This document shows positions 35,561 to 46,946 of a stretch of DNA of 64,000 nt, one piece after another. How positions within the stretch are numbered: the first letter of the stretch is position 1; each line of letters opens with the position of its first letter. A model generated the notes under the pieces. That model was not told where the DNA came from, ran no database searches, and worked only from the letters and a program-made list of their open reading frames with translations. Position numbers and translations under genes: made by a program. This DNA is from Arthonia radiata. Its lineage: Eukaryota; Ascomycota; Arthoniomycetes; Arthoniales; Arthoniaceae. The stretch is from assembly GCA_002989075.1 (NCBI GenBank), contig PSQN01000016.1:1995749-2059748 (forward strand), written 5' to 3'.

Positions 35561-36814
35561 ATGCGCTATGTCCCCTGCGCTTCTTTACTTGCACCTGCAC
35601 CTCGCAAGTCTATTCAAGACGCTCAATGCTCTCTCCCATCTCGTACTCTTTTCACAATTTCGATATCGTACAACTACAACCACAAATCCAACGCCAGCAA
35701 GGAACGAACATCGAATAACAACATTATCAAGTGGTACGAGATGGATGACGGTTTGATCGGGCGTGACCATCTCGACTTGAGTCTGCAAGGTATTGAGCGA
35801 GCTGTCGACAGTCTCAGAGACAACCTGCGTCGCCTGGAGTCGATCTCGATCGAAGTTGAGCGTTTACGGAAAGGACTATTCGGGGCTGCAGCGCTGTTCG
35901 ATAGTCGCTCTGCAGTCCGACAAGGTGACACCATTCGGCAGTTGACCAATCTCACTATGCTATTCCTCCCATTAACATTTTGTACGTCAATATTCGGCAT
36001 GCAGGTTGTTCTTCCGAACCCGATTCCCATCAAGGTCTTCGCTATCGCTATGCCGGCGATCTTTGTCGGCTCAATGGCCATTATGCTCAATCTACAAGTC
36101 ATTGCCAGCGCTGGCTCACGAATGAAATCAGCCATAACTTCGCGTATCAGTGAGCATATGCGAAAGCATCAATCAGCAAAGTGGAACATTACCGAGCAGA
36201 GTCTACGTCTGGATGAAGCCGCACAGGAGCTTCCTACCAAGATGCTGGTCGCAAAACAAACAACCCAGTGGATGTACGCTTTATACTTGTTGCAGGCCGC
36301 TCTTGTGCACGTACCGGTTCAAGAAGTGACATGGGCCCTACAGCTTTTCCGACTATCATCTCGACCAATACCCGAATGGCCAGACTATCGACGAGTTCTT
36401 GCGTGGAGCCGACAACGCGACCGTAGTCAAAGTCATACTGTCATAGCGTCGCGTAGCTCCTTTGCCGTCCGACTACAAGATTGTTTGCGAATTTTACTCC
36501 TGCCTCTCTGGGCCACCATCGTCGCTGCAGAGATTGCTTTGATCTTAGCTTACTTGCAAGCGTTCGACCGGCGCAGCACAAGGGATTCAGCCACTACAGG
36601 AAGCTCTCCCTTTCATGTTGCCCTCAAGAGACTTGGCCTTGAACTCGACTCTGACAGCTCGCTCTCAGCGGATGGACAGCAAGCTACTGTGGCGGGCAGC
36701 GATTATCGATCATCTTCAGATGCACGACGTCGCCACGTTGTCAATCTCGCCGACAAAGCGTCACCATCCGCGCCAGAAAGGGAGATCGTCGACCGCACCT
36801 CGTCATTCTGGTAG
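35561..36814 (+). CDS. CorA-like membrane protein, hypothetical
   Basis: Frame of 417 aa from the ATG at 35561, or 357 aa from 35741. A helical region (DLSLQGIERAVDSLRDNLRRLESISIEVERLRKGL) precedes QGDTIRQLTNLTMLFLPLTFCTSIFGMQV and a second hydrophobic segment, FAIAMPAIFVGSMAIML. This is the arrangement of the fungal CorA-like family: coiled region, helix ending in a GMN-like loop, second helix. The canonical GMN triplet is GMQ here, so Mg2+ transport should not be assumed. A third hydrophobic stretch (RILLLPLWATIVAAEIALILAYL) lies near residue 310. The soluble N-terminal domain of full CorA proteins is missing; an upstream exon may have been missed. Confidence 0.45.
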   Translation: MRYVPCASLLAPAPRKSIQDAQCSLPSRTLFTISISYNYNHKSNASKERTSNNNIIKWYEMDDGLIGRDHLDLSLQGIERAVDSLRDNLRRLESISIEVERLRKGLFGAAALFDSRSAVRQGDTIRQLTNLTMLFLPLTFCTSIFGMQVVLPNPIPIKVFAIAMPAIFVGSMAIMLNLQVIASAGSRMKSAITSRISEHMRKHQSAKWNITEQSLRLDEAAQELPTKMLVAKQTTQWMYALYLLQAALVHVPVQEVTWALQLFRLSSRPIPEWPDYRRVLAWSRQRDRSQSHTVIASRSSFAVRLQDCLRILLLPLWATIVAAEIALILAYLQAFDRRSTRDSATTGSSPFHVALKRLGLELDSDSSLSADGQQATVAGSDYRSSSDARRRHVVNLADKASPSAPEREIVDRTSSFW

Positions 36815-38003
36815 CAATGTTTCATGCCGGTCAAGCTGCACATGCTCAGCAGGTTGAGGACAGCTAGGTCGAGCATAGCTGGGCCATTGTCAGTCGGGCC
36901 AAGATCAGCAGGGCGGTCCCAGGGACGGCGAGGTGTGAGGAATCACTGCAAGGTTGCTTGGTCTGCAGGTACGCGACGAGACGTTAATTGACTTGACGAA
37001 AAGGTCTGACACCGACACGCCATCTACGGAACAGCCTCTTTCGGGCAGGCGACAGTCTTTTCGATACCACTCGAGATCTTGCTACTGACCGTACTGCCGT
37101 AGTACATCTTGAGAGCTATCGGACGCTCTTTGTCGTGCTATGTTGGCTCGACTCACATGACTGTGATTGCTCTTCTTTGTAACATGCCTTTGCGATAGCG
37201 TGCCTCATCAGACGTGCAATTCCGCAGTCGGTATGGCACACAGGCCGCTCAAAATAGACTTCTTTCGTGTGGCAGAACTCTCCCACCTAATCCTCTAGAT
37301 CTACCCACGTGCCACGGCTACCGTTCACGGGCACCCTAAATGACCTAATTTGGGTATCCGTATGGCGATGTTAGTTAGAAGACACCGTAATTTCTCAGGG
37401 GCTATATGCCCCCGGTTTTCGGATGTGGGGGTCGATGTGGTCCGTTTCGCGGGGCGGCATTTGGGGGTTTGATGCCCCCGACGGAGCCAGTTTCACGACC
37501 AGTGATCAACATCATTCTTGACAAGATACACTCTGCCGCCAGGACACGTCAGCCACTGAGAACAGCACTTCAGTAGTCGTCCACGCACTTCATATTGCAG
37601 ACGATGGCCTGGTTCTCCTGACTGTCGCCGTTCCTCAACATAGTGTTCTGTCCCATAGGTCTCAGCGTCTTCACATGCGTAGGTCTGAAACATCGCCGAT
37701 CAGCGTCTACGCGCCAGCGGCGCGTCACAGCATTCCTTTGGGTAAGACGTCGTTACCACTCGTTCAGGATTGCATGAAGACGAGTGAAGGCTGGGGAATG
37801 GACTGAGATATTCAAGATGCACTTTCAAGCCTTCTTCTTGCTGTGTTCTTTATCGTCACTCCTACCACCCATTGTGCTGGTCGCTCTACTCTCAGACAAA
37901 GAGTGCCATTGCATCATCAGTATACCATTCATTGATACATCTCATTTGCAGAAATATCAATAGACTTCTTGTGATTCACGAATATTCTGGGACTTGGAAC
38001 AGC
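36815..38003. other. Intergenic
   Basis: 1.19 kb without a recognisable gene. It includes two G/C-stem inverted repeats at 37398-37412 and 37463-37479. Confidence 0.35.
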
Positions 38004-38519
38004 ATGCATATTCCATTACTTCTCATCACACTACCCTTCACCCTCATCATGCTCGTAGCCGCGGTCCCCATAGCCGACACTGCCAACCACTACACGGAAG
38101 CAGATATAATGCAGCTGCGCCTAACGGGTAAAGACGAGGTTCGCGCTCCCACCCATCCCTCCCTCTCCATCCACCTGCCCACACACCCCACCCCACACAA
38201 CCCCTTCCACTAACCCCACCAGCGCGAAATCCTAACCCATCTCGGCCTCAAAGCCTCCTCGCCATCTTACCAACTCGCTCCAAACCACGTCAACGCCAAC
38301 TCCCGCTCTCCAAGCGAGGATTCCGACACCTTCAGACTCGTCCCGCACCAGGAGTTCGAGAAGGAGAAGCGGCGGCAGCTGCATCACCGCGGGCAGCATG
38401 GTCTCCGACGGTTCATGGATCGTCTGGTATTGTCGGACGATGAGAACCCGCCGAGCTTGTTGGATGATCCGTTGGATGTGCGGAGTAAGGGGTTGAAGCC
38501 CCAGTATTTGCGAGGATGA
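38004..38519 (+). CDS. Small secreted or membrane-anchored hypothetical protein (exons 38004-38138, 38223-38519)
   Basis: 143-aa product. The N-terminal hydrophobic stretch MHIPLLLITLPFTLIMLVAAVP acts as a signal peptide or anchor. TEADIMQLRLTGKDE and REILTHLGLKASSPSYQLAP follow, with a basic C-terminal half (HQEFEKEKRRQLHHRGQHG) and a conserved-looking end DVRSKGLKPQYLRG. The 84-nt intron (38139-38222) has a GTTCGC donor, a CACTAAC branch and a CCAG acceptor. The second exon is open for 98 codons and is what makes the call. No family recognised; Cys is absent, so it is not a typical Cys-rich effector. Confidence 0.6.
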
Positions 38520-38909
38520 CTGTATCACTATGTTACGAAGTCAAACGACGCAAATGAGGCACGATTTGGTAAATGGGTGAAACGGAATGAAAAGTGACGA
38601 TGGTGCCGTAAAAGGTGTGCGAGGAAATCGTTGAACGATGACGGGATATTTAGGATAGCAGCGGAGCCGCAACGTTTCAGCTCAGTCCATAATCAATCAG
38701 CCTCCCTGGCTTAGAACCAGCACAATATCCAGACAGCCGCCCGACAGCCTAAAAGTCCCACCAACGCCATCGCTGATCTTACACGTCTCCTACCCTGTAT
38801 CAAAGGCTAACCCCCATTTCCACCGTCATCTATTAAACGGTATAGCAGGAAATGTCGTATCATCTTTGCTCATTTTCTTTCCCTCTTCATCTTCCGTCAT
38901 CGCTCATAC
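38520..38909. other. Intergenic, convergent
   Basis: 390 bp between two convergent genes. Nothing recognised. Confidence 0.35.
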
Positions 38910-41352
38910 TTACCAACCCCGCCCGAAACCCACAACAGGCGCCGCACACGCCTCCTCCTCATCGCTGTCCCAGTACCCACCACTAGCCGCATACGGCGGC
39001 ACATAGATCTTCCGTCGCTGCGGCACGTCCCCACCTCCAAGCCTCCAGAGAACTTTACTCAAGCCTCGCCGTTCCCGTCTGCTCGATGCGCTGGTCGCCG
39101 TGTGACTTGAGTGCGCGTCACTTACCCTTGTGGGGCTAACGTAGCTTGATCGTTGGGAAGTACCTTGTGAGTGATCGGGTACTCCAGACTGCGAGTGCGG
39201 GCGCGGCTGCGCGGACATGTTGTTAACCATGCCTGCGTTTTCGGGCGACGGTAGCGGTGGCGCGGCGGGAACGGTGGTGGTATACTGCGATTCTGGGTTT
39301 TGTGAGATATTGTTCAACTGTATGTGCTTTGGTAAGGGCGGTGGAGCGGTGCTATTTGTCAGGGGTGGCGGTTTTTGCTGGCCTTGCAGACTACTTCGTC
39401 GTGCAGGCACGTTGTGTGGAACAGCGTTGCTGGGGTGTGCGGTGGGAGGGGTGGGGTCTGGACCTTGTGGTAGAATTCCATGTACAGCTCCGTCCATGGC
39501 TGCCATGAGGTTTTCGAAGTCCGCGGGAGTGGGATCATTCCGTTTGTAAGAAGCTGCAAAATCGGCACCAAGCGGTTGCTTTGGGCGGTAGAAGTCGCGG
39601 ACAACGACGGCAGGGGATGTCATGGTGGGCGGTGGAATTGGAAGTTGAGATTGCGGTTGTTGATCCTTTGCGGCAATGCCATCGTGGATCGGCTGTTGCA
39701 CTGGGTTTGATGTATTTGCTGCCGTTGGCACAGGCTGTGTTGGTGGGACGTATTGTCCGACACTTTGATGTCCGGGGTCGGGATTTGGGGATGTGGTCTG
39801 TGCTCCGTCTGCAGGTGGTGCGGTCATTGAGGTCATGTTGGCGGGCCGGACACTAGCTTGTGGATCTGAGGTTCTGTCCCATGCATTCGAGGGTGCTTGC
39901 ACTTGGTCATCTTCTGTTGGATCGACAGAGTCACGCCATAGTGTTCGCTGCGCAACTGCATCAATGCCTCCTGGGCTCACTGCGCTGTCTCGACTTCCGG
40001 CGGTTAGAGAACTTAGCCTCTGCGCATCAAGGCGCGGTACAGGAGGCACCTCTTCTGCAAGCGGGCTTGCTTGTGGCGATGTCTTTGTCTCATGAATGCC
40101 GTCAAAACTGAGCCGACTGCTGGGCCGGCTATGCCGTCTGCTGCCAGTGCTGCCAGGACGTCCAGACGCACCGGCATTTGTGGGACTTGCTGCTTGCATC
40201 TGAGAGTTCCACGAAGACTCAGAATATCGACTTGATGGACGGCGGCCTATGGTTGGTCTCTTGTGTGCGTTGCCCTCTGCCTCTGCGTTCTCTGCGGCGC
40301 GTATTTGAAGTGGTGCTGGCGCGTCTCGCGAAGAAACGCGGTGTTCGCCAGCTAAATCATGTGCAAGCATAGTGGTAGCGCCTGCTGAGCCCGCGATACT
40401 GGGTGCGTTTGTTTGCGCCTGCTTGTGTTTCTCTACCTCTTGTTTCATCCATACGCCATCTTTTGCGGAAGCTGGCTGGGTATACACGTTGTCCGAAGCA
40501 CGATTTGAGCTCGCGTTTGACGTTGCCGCAGTCGATGCGGATTTGAATTGATCAGTCAAGGGTGTGAAGAGCATTGAACCTTCCGTGCTCTCAGAGCCTG
40601 CTCGCTGAGTTGGGCGTGGACTTGCCATAGCCTTGGAAGAGGCTGGCAGAGAGGGTTGCCGCGTGCCACTAACATTAGTGGGCATTGGTGCTAGAGGGGA
40701 TTCGACCGGTGGGATTGCGTGAGAAGAAAGAGGACTCATTGCATTGGGGGCGTCCCGTGTCGTTGGCCGAGCATTGTAGATGCGGCGGTTGGCATTATGT
40801 GTGTCGAGTGTTGCATTCTCAGGTGGTATATCCGTCCTCCCTTTTCTTGTAGTGGGTTGTCGTAGTCTGTTGCTGTCATTCTCATTCATGATCCAGGTGG
40901 CTGCAGAGTGTTGCCTCTTGGATCGAGTATCATCCATTGTGGTTGCCGCAGCCCCAACCTTGTGGTCTAGTTTATAAGGATCATGCTCAACAAGCATGTC
41001 TGACTTCATCCTTCTGTCCTCGATGTCATGGCCAGAAGGCTTCAAGTCCCGCAGTACGAACTCGCAAGCGTCGCGAAGCTCCCTCTCGACGGTTGTCGGT
41101 AGAGGTGGAGGCCTGCCGACATACTTGTTATTGTTGTAGTCTATTTCAAAAGCATCTTGGTCCTCGGAAATGGGCGCAGAAACTGCGACTGCTTCTCGAG
41201 ATTCGTTCTTTGCTGATCGAGAAAGTAGACCCTGTTACATGAATTCAGTGAATGTGCACCGGAGTGAGCGCAAGGACGGCAATTGTGCCTGCGAAGAATG
41301 ACACGGATGTGGGAGTAGTTATGCGTACGCGAATGCCCATCTTGCGCTTCAT
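38910..41352 (-). CDS. Large disordered hypothetical protein (exons 41329-41352, 38910-41231)
   Basis: 781-aa protein if the 97-nt intron 41232-41328 (GTACGC donor, AACAG acceptor) is used. Exon 1 encodes MKRKMGIR and exon 2 continues GLLSRSAKNESREAV. The N-terminal 100 residues contain the most structured part (YVGRPPPLPTTVERELRDACEFVLRDLKPSG). From there on it is Ser/Pro/Thr/Gln-rich and probably disordered. A positively charged C terminus follows (RRERRGLSKVLWRLGGGD, then RRKIYVPPYAASGGYWDSDEEE). The acidic YWDSDEEE near the end looks like a conserved tail. No catalytic motif or membrane segment. Function unknown. Confidence 0.65.
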
Positions 41353-41952
41353 TGCGACTGCCCACTCTACACGCTCACCAAGCGCCCAACGCAATCGTAC
41401 ACGGCTTTTGATGTTCAAACACGAGCGTTGAAGAAGGGTAGGACGAGGCCAGAGGACTCCGGATTGTACCGCTGATCTGGTCCCGACAGGGGTAGTGGAT
41501 CCTCGAGCTAGCGACCCGATCTGGCTAGTTTTCGATATGGAAGAGAGTCATGTTCACCACATTACGGGATGCTTTTCACCTCTCTGGAACTCCAACAAGC
41601 GAGGCTCAGCAGCAAAAATAGAATACGCGATGCGAGGAGGGGATAAGGACAGGCTGACGTTCAACATTTGGAGATCGTCTGAATAGTTGATCGGCGACGA
41701 CTGCTGAATACATGCCGATCGTCCAAGCCGCACGAAGAGACGAGCGTAACGCTCAAGCCAAAACAGTATTGACAGTTGAAACTTTCCAATTCGTATCGAT
41801 CAACTATGCTTACATGCTGGTTTCATGCCAGCCCATACAGAATTGCTATTCATCTGAACTCATGGGATGATACTCTTGAACAAATCCCACATCCAAGGTC
41901 ACGACAGACTCCAACGCTATCATGAAAAGACGCTCGATTCCGTCTCCGAGCC
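41353..41952. other. Intergenic
   Basis: 600 bp between two minus-strand genes. Nothing recognised. Confidence 0.35.
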
Positions 41953-42771
41953 TCAAAAGCCATAGTTGGGTAACAGCGCATCTTCATCCTCCATCGTTGG
42001 CGTGCCTAAGGGAGACTCCGTCGCGATTGCTACAGGTGAAACCGGCTTTTCTTGCGATGTCCACATTTTCGGAGAGAGCGGACTTGACAGCGGCCGATAT
42101 AATTCACTGAGCTCCAGCTCGTCGCTCACATCGCTGGCGGAGAAGCTGAAATCGCTCAGTAATGAAGGTGATCGCGACATTGAGGTGCTGGACTCGGCAT
42201 CACTGTCGTCAGATTCCTCCTCTACCTCATCAGGCATATCCGCAAGATTTCTGACGTTCTGGAGTGGACTGGGTCGCGCTGTTTTTGAGCTCGGCTTTCT
42301 CGATCGATGCAGATTCCGTTGGAATGATTGCCCATCGCCGTTGACATACGGGTTCCACCGCAACACGGACTCTCTCTCGTACTCTTCTCTTAGTCGTCGC
42401 AGGTCCTCCTCAGCTCGTTGCTGCTCACGCACGGCCTTGCTCACATCACTACCCATTCCGTCTGTGTCGTCGGCACCGTAGAAACCGTCTCCGAGCTCAC
42501 CGCAGCTGGCGCCGTCGCTCTCCACTTCAAAGGTCATTTGGCAAGCGACTGCGTGCTTTCCTTGGGCCTCCGCTATCCTCTGCTCCCAGTCCTCACGGAA
42601 CTCCTCGTAGGCGCAGTCGGTGCATGATTCTGACACCATTAAGATGAACGAGGGATTAGCATGACACAAAATGCTGTTGCCCGCTGGGTCTGAGTATGTC
42701 CCTCTGCAACTTGAGATGTGGTGAAAGCTCGCGTGTCCGCAACTGTAGCCTAAGGCGCGCATGTGACACAT
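41953..42771 (-). CDS. Hypothetical protein with N-terminal Cys/His motif
   Basis: 272-aa intronless frame from the ATG at 42771. The first 55 residues carry a Cys/His set (CHMRALGYSCGHASFHHISSC, ILCHANPSF, SCTDCAYEEF) that could bind one or two zinc ions. A helical region follows (EEFREDWEQRIAEAQGKHAV, AVREQQRAEEDLRRLREEYERES). The remainder is acidic, Ser-rich and probably disordered (DEVEEESDDSDAESS), ending MEDEDALLPNYGF. Regular Cys spacing argues for a real domain, but I do not recognise the family. Confidence 0.65.
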   Translation of the reverse strand: MCHMRALGYSCGHASFHHISSCRGTYSDPAGNSILCHANPSFILMVSESCTDCAYEEFREDWEQRIAEAQGKHAVACQMTFEVESDGASCGELGDGFYGADDTDGMGSDVSKAVREQQRAEEDLRRLREEYERESVLRWNPYVNGDGQSFQRNLHRSRKPSSKTARPSPLQNVRNLADMPDEVEEESDDSDAESSTSMSRSPSLLSDFSFSASDVSDELELSELYRPLSSPLSPKMWTSQEKPVSPVAIATESPLGTPTMEDEDALLPNYGF

Positions 42772-44497
42772 GTTGGCGTAGATTTAGAGGTCACGCTTCG
42801 TGATTGTCCGGATGGCTTGCGAAACGTTGCAGTTGAGAAAAGCTTTGCGTGCAACAACGCATCGACTCGCCTGAAGATGAGTTTGAGGTGAGGTAAGCGG
42901 AAGATAGGATGACGAAGCCTTGTTTGTTAAGTGGCTTGGACGGTATCAACTCCGCCACTTGAGGTGTATGGTGCTGATTTTCTGCCAGAGATGTAGAGAC
43001 ACTTCGTGTCGCGAGAAAACACGCTATGGACCTTCTACCGCGAGGTGATCTCAGCTTTTGAAGAACAAGCGCAAACTCCGAACTGTCGGCTGGGCTTGGA
43101 GGGCCAAGATAGGAACCGCACGCGATTTGAAGAGGCTATGAAAGGCCGCTCACGAGGGTCAGAGGTCAGAGCAAGGATGGGCGCGTGGTAGAAGACGAAG
43201 CAAAGCAAGGTGGATAAGCTGGGGAAGAAGGTATGGTAAAGCGAGCAGTGTGTGGGGATAGTCGCAGGAAATCTATCTCAGTCGGCGATAAACAGGTCGG
43301 CGATGGGTGGTCGGCACGGCGCGGGGGGCAGAGTTGACAGCATTATCTTTTTTCTTTCGTGTGAGCTGTCCGTTTCGAGTTGGATGGGAGCGCAGAGACG
43401 AATCTGGTTGATTATGCCTGGGGAAGCGGGAGGCGCATGGGATCGGCATTCGGGGCCAATACTCGCATCATCACCTTCTCCGATTGGCCATCTCCTGCCG
43501 CCCCAAATGCAGCCAAGCCTGAGGAGAGCCGACAGGCATCACCTCTCACACTCCATCCTGACACATGATCGCCGAACTCCCACCATCCTACCTGGTCTTC
43601 AGACAAAGATCTCGTCGCACGATTGCTATCCAGGCCATGTCCTTGATGTCTGTTGACATGGGCAACGCCCTTTGACGTCTGGCGTTGCTCGTTCAGCCTG
43701 GCGCGCTCAGGTCTTGTACCCCGAGATAAGGCATCCGAATGACGACAAGGCGCAGATGCAAGACCCGCGCAGTTCCACCCGTTGTCCACCCGACGGCAGC
43801 ACTGAGTAGAGTCGTGCAGGTGCAGGGCGTGACGAGGAGGAGAGGTTAACCCTGCTTTTCCAGAAGCTTCCCAATGAAGCTGCACGTATCAGGTAGGGCC
43901 GCGGGATAAGAAAAATCCTCCATTCGGCGATCACAGACTGTAGGCGAGCGCATGTAACGTCGTGATACTGCTCGGCGCGGAACAGATCCTACGAATTTAT
44001 GAGAACAATCCTCGCGACTCAAGAGAGAAGTCATAAGAGGTTGCGGTGAGCGTCTCTGACAGCTTACAGGCAGTACAGTATTAGTCAACCCGAGCGCGAC
44101 AGGTACAACGGATCCGAGTCCGCAAACAAACAAGAGCAAGCATATCACTCACACGTGGGAATCTCAAGTTTAGTGAACCTGCTGCACGATTGGCCAAGGG
44201 GACGCCGGATGTCTATCTCTCAGCCTGCTTAGAATGACGGCTTACATGCAGCTGCCACGCTGCCTACATGCAGCCGCAAACATGCTTCCTGCATACACAA
44301 TCCAATGACGACGTACCTCAAAAAAAAGCCCGAGATAGGCAAAACAAAGCGCCGGCAGTGCCGCTACTGATAATCGTTTGGTCTTCTCGCTTGTTGTCGT
44401 AGCTGGCGCGTTTTCCTGATAGCTCTCACAATGTCGCCTGCAACGAGCTCACTCACATTCCAACCTCATTCAACTCTCTTCTCAAACAGTCATCTCC
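42772..44497. other. Long intergenic region
   Basis: 1.7 kb. Frames here (for example 43412-43885 minus, which lacks an ATG at its head) look like chance. Short repeats of ACATGCAGC occur near 44244-44276. No gene recognised. Confidence 0.35.
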
Positions 44498-45376
44498 CTA
44501 CGTCTTCTCTGGATACAATGTATACCCCGTCCTCTCCACAGCCCTCTTATACCCCTCCGTCCCTCTACACCTCTCAAACCACTCACTCAACTCCGGATAC
44601 ATCCCCGCAAACCCCCCCTTCCTAACCCCCAACTCCCTCTCCACCGCAAACTCCACCGAAAAATGCATCATCACATCCGCCGCCGTGACACTGTTTCCCA
44701 CCAGAAACATCCCACTACTACTCCCCAACTCCCCCTCCAACCACTTGAGATCGTTATGCACATTCACGCCCAGCTTTTTCTCTGTCTCTGCCACCACCTT
44801 CTTCCCCTCCTCACTACTGCGAAACGGCTCCGGTAACTGCCACCGGAAATACAACACAGCCAGCGCATGCAACAGCACCGCCCCCTCCGCCGCATGCACA
44901 AACACCTGCACCTGACTCCGCGCATACCGATGCGTCTCCGCGCTTGGCATCATCTTGTGCGCGACATCGTAGTTGTCCAGTATATACTCGACCACCGCGC
45001 CGCTCTCGTGTACCACAATGTCATTGCCATCAGGCTGCGCGTCGCGGATACACGGGAACTTGCCCAGCCCGCCACCTGCCTCAGCTTTGAAGGCTTGCGG
45101 CGCCTTTTGGTTCTCGCGGTTGGCGAATTTTAGATCATAGGGGATTTGTAGTTCTTCGAGCAGCCAGGCGATGCGGATGCAGCGTGAGGCTTGCAGGAAG
45201 TAGAGGGTTAGGTGTGGTTGCGATTGGGCCATTTGGGAGTAGCGGGCGTGGTAGGTGGAGTTGGATGTGCGTGTCATTGAGTAGTGTTTGGGGATGGATG
45301 GGATGGGTTTGGAGATGGGGATGTGGGCTTGAACTGGTATTCGTATTTCCAATGGGTGATCTGCTTGTGGCGTCAT
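44498..45376 (-). CDS. Glutathione S-transferase, fungal GTT1-like
   Basis: Frame of 292 aa from the ATG at 45376. The conserved body starts at MAQSQPHLTLYFLQASRCIRIAWLLEEL, so the start at 45232 (244 aa) or 45277 is more typical of the family. The N-terminal thioredoxin-like domain shows the SRCIRIAWLLEEL helix, GKFPCIRD as the cis-Pro region, and HESGAVVEYILDNY. The C-terminal helical domain has WLEGELGSSSGMFLVGNSVTAADVMMHFSVEFA, with the N-capping box region. It probably conjugates glutathione to electrophiles or peroxides. Order and motifs follow the yeast Gtt1 class rather than Gtt2 or Ure2. A single exon suffices. Confidence 0.8.
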   Translation of the reverse strand: MTPQADHPLEIRIPVQAHIPISKPIPSIPKHYSMTRTSNSTYHARYSQMAQSQPHLTLYFLQASRCIRIAWLLEELQIPYDLKFANRENQKAPQAFKAEAGGGLGKFPCIRDAQPDGNDIVVHESGAVVEYILDNYDVAHKMMPSAETHRYARSQVQVFVHAAEGAVLLHALAVLYFRWQLPEPFRSSEEGKKVVAETEKKLGVNVHNDLKWLEGELGSSSGMFLVGNSVTAADVMMHFSVEFAVERELGVRKGGFAGMYPELSEWFERCRGTEGYKRAVERTGYTLYPEKT

Positions 45377-45787
45377 GGTACCAGATCAAGGTTTGGACCT
45401 GCAGTAGTGGAGAAGTCCTCTCGATTTGCTCGTGTTCCGTATAGCCGTACTTAATCTGTGAGCTTCCATAGAACCGGCATGTCTCCGATCTTGAATCTGA
45501 TAGAAGGTCGCAAGGTTCATGATGACCGGCGTGAGCGGACACATCAAGAACAGGACATACTCGCACAAGAGTGGCTGAGAACGATGGAAGCATGTGTGCT
45601 ATGCATTAACGACAAAGCCTCATGACTTTGGTCTATGTATTCTGCGACAAGGACTTTTGGGATAAGAATGACGCTCAGCTTGCGACCTTGAGCCTTGTCC
45701 TCCATCCAACACTCAATGCGAGCCCTCAGTGACACAAGCTCATCCTGTCCACCTCACAATTACGCCTTGTCTCTTCACTCCACGCAA
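45377..45787. other. Intergenic
   Basis: 411 bp between minus-strand genes. Nothing recognised. Confidence 0.35.
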
Positions 45788-46594
45788 TCAATAGCTCGCC
45801 ACGTCCGTCACCGCATACGCCACATTATCCACATAAACCGCCGGATCCGACAGCGCATCAGGACTCGCGTTCGTCGCATTGAACGTCACCACCCTCAGTC
45901 CCTCAAAGCTCTCCGGCAGTACCGCATGCCTCATAGTGGAGTAGTATACCCCAGCATGCGAATTATACTGAAAGTCCGGCACGAAGTCAAAGAGCTGGCT
46001 CACAGCCGGCGCTCCATCTGTGCTGTCCCCAGTGTACCCCTCGACCGTCAATGTGCACTCCTGGGGATACTTCGTGACCTGTGAGCCGCCTGGGTAAGTG
46101 TAGTTGTAGTCGGCCTGGCAGCCGTAGTAGAAGTCGAAGAGCTGGAAACTGGCGACTTTGGAACCGTCGTAGGCGGCGCGGAGGGCGGCGGGGCCTTCTG
46201 GGTCGGTGAAGCCGTAGCCGAAGACTGCTTCGGCGGGGAAGGACTGCGGTGCGATGCCTACTGGGAAGCCGGCGGCGTACTGCGTGTTTGTGAGCAGGTT
46301 GTGGGATGGAGTGGAGGTGGGTGCTGCTCACGGGGTATGGACCTTGCTCGAAGAGGTCGAAGTAGAGGTCTTTGTAGACGCCTGGTAGTGCAGGAGGTAG
46401 TCCGAAGCCGGCGCTGGTGACGTTTTCGAACTGTTCGTTGATTAGCGAGGTGCTGTTTGTTTCTGACAAAGGGTGATGTTTACTGTGGCTGTCTGGTTAG
46501 TGGTTGTGGTCGGGGCTTGCCGCGCTACCTTGATCGGCGAGGCCTGTGCAAGGATGCTGATAGCCGCGGCTAGCAGTGCAAAGGGTGCGAGCAT
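45788..46594 (-). pseudogene. Secreted hypothetical protein with apparent frameshift near its N terminus
   Basis: The ATG at 46594 starts a clear signal peptide (MLAPFALLAAAISILAQASP) and continues IKVARQAPTTTTNQTATVNITL. This frame then terminates within about ten codons. Out of frame, immediately downstream (from about 46466), SETNSTSLINEQFENVTSAG begins and runs to FDLFEQGPYP. A GTGAGC...CGCAG intron (46280-46331) follows, then YAAGFPVGIAPQSFPAEAVFGYG through CQADYNYTYPGG, ECTLTVEG and VAYAVTDVASY. The body is a secreted, N-glycosylated, low-Cys protein of a type frequent in plant-associated ascomycetes; its function is unknown. No canonical splice pair joins the two parts in frame, so a one-base deletion (or two-base insertion) or a sequence error near 46467 is suspected. 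Confidence 0.55.
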
Positions 46595-46946
46595 CTTCTT
46601 TTGTCTCGTGCGATGTCAATAGTCAAGAAGCGATGAGTGACTAGAGGCACGAGTCACGTTGGCGAATACGGTCAGAAGACGGAAGAGACGATGCAAGGGA
46701 AGAAGACGTGAAGTCATCATGCTGTCACAATTTCACCGCACCTTCCTAGAGTATACAGGTGATTCTCCGAATTCGAAGCAATCTAGTTCGTAGCCCCTGC
46801 CATACACGAGCTTGTGAAAGTAACGGCCGCGGCTGCCACGACGCGAATATCTGAGGAGATCTGACCCACTACCATGCATGAGTCTCCCGTGCACGATTGC
46901 ATTCCTCATGCAGGTCTCAACCAAATCTGGCTTGCCACTACGCGCT
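46595..46946. other. Intergenic
   Basis: 352 bp. Nothing recognised. Confidence 0.35.

Noticed and set aside
36815-38003. Search for tRNA, rRNA or CRISPR in this and other gaps
   Set aside because: No B-box-like GGTTCGANNCC with a matching cloverleaf, and no regularly spaced repeats were seen by eye; a tRNAscan run would be decisive.
43412-43885. 157-codon minus-strand frame
   Set aside because: It starts with GTG, not ATG, and has no protein-like features.
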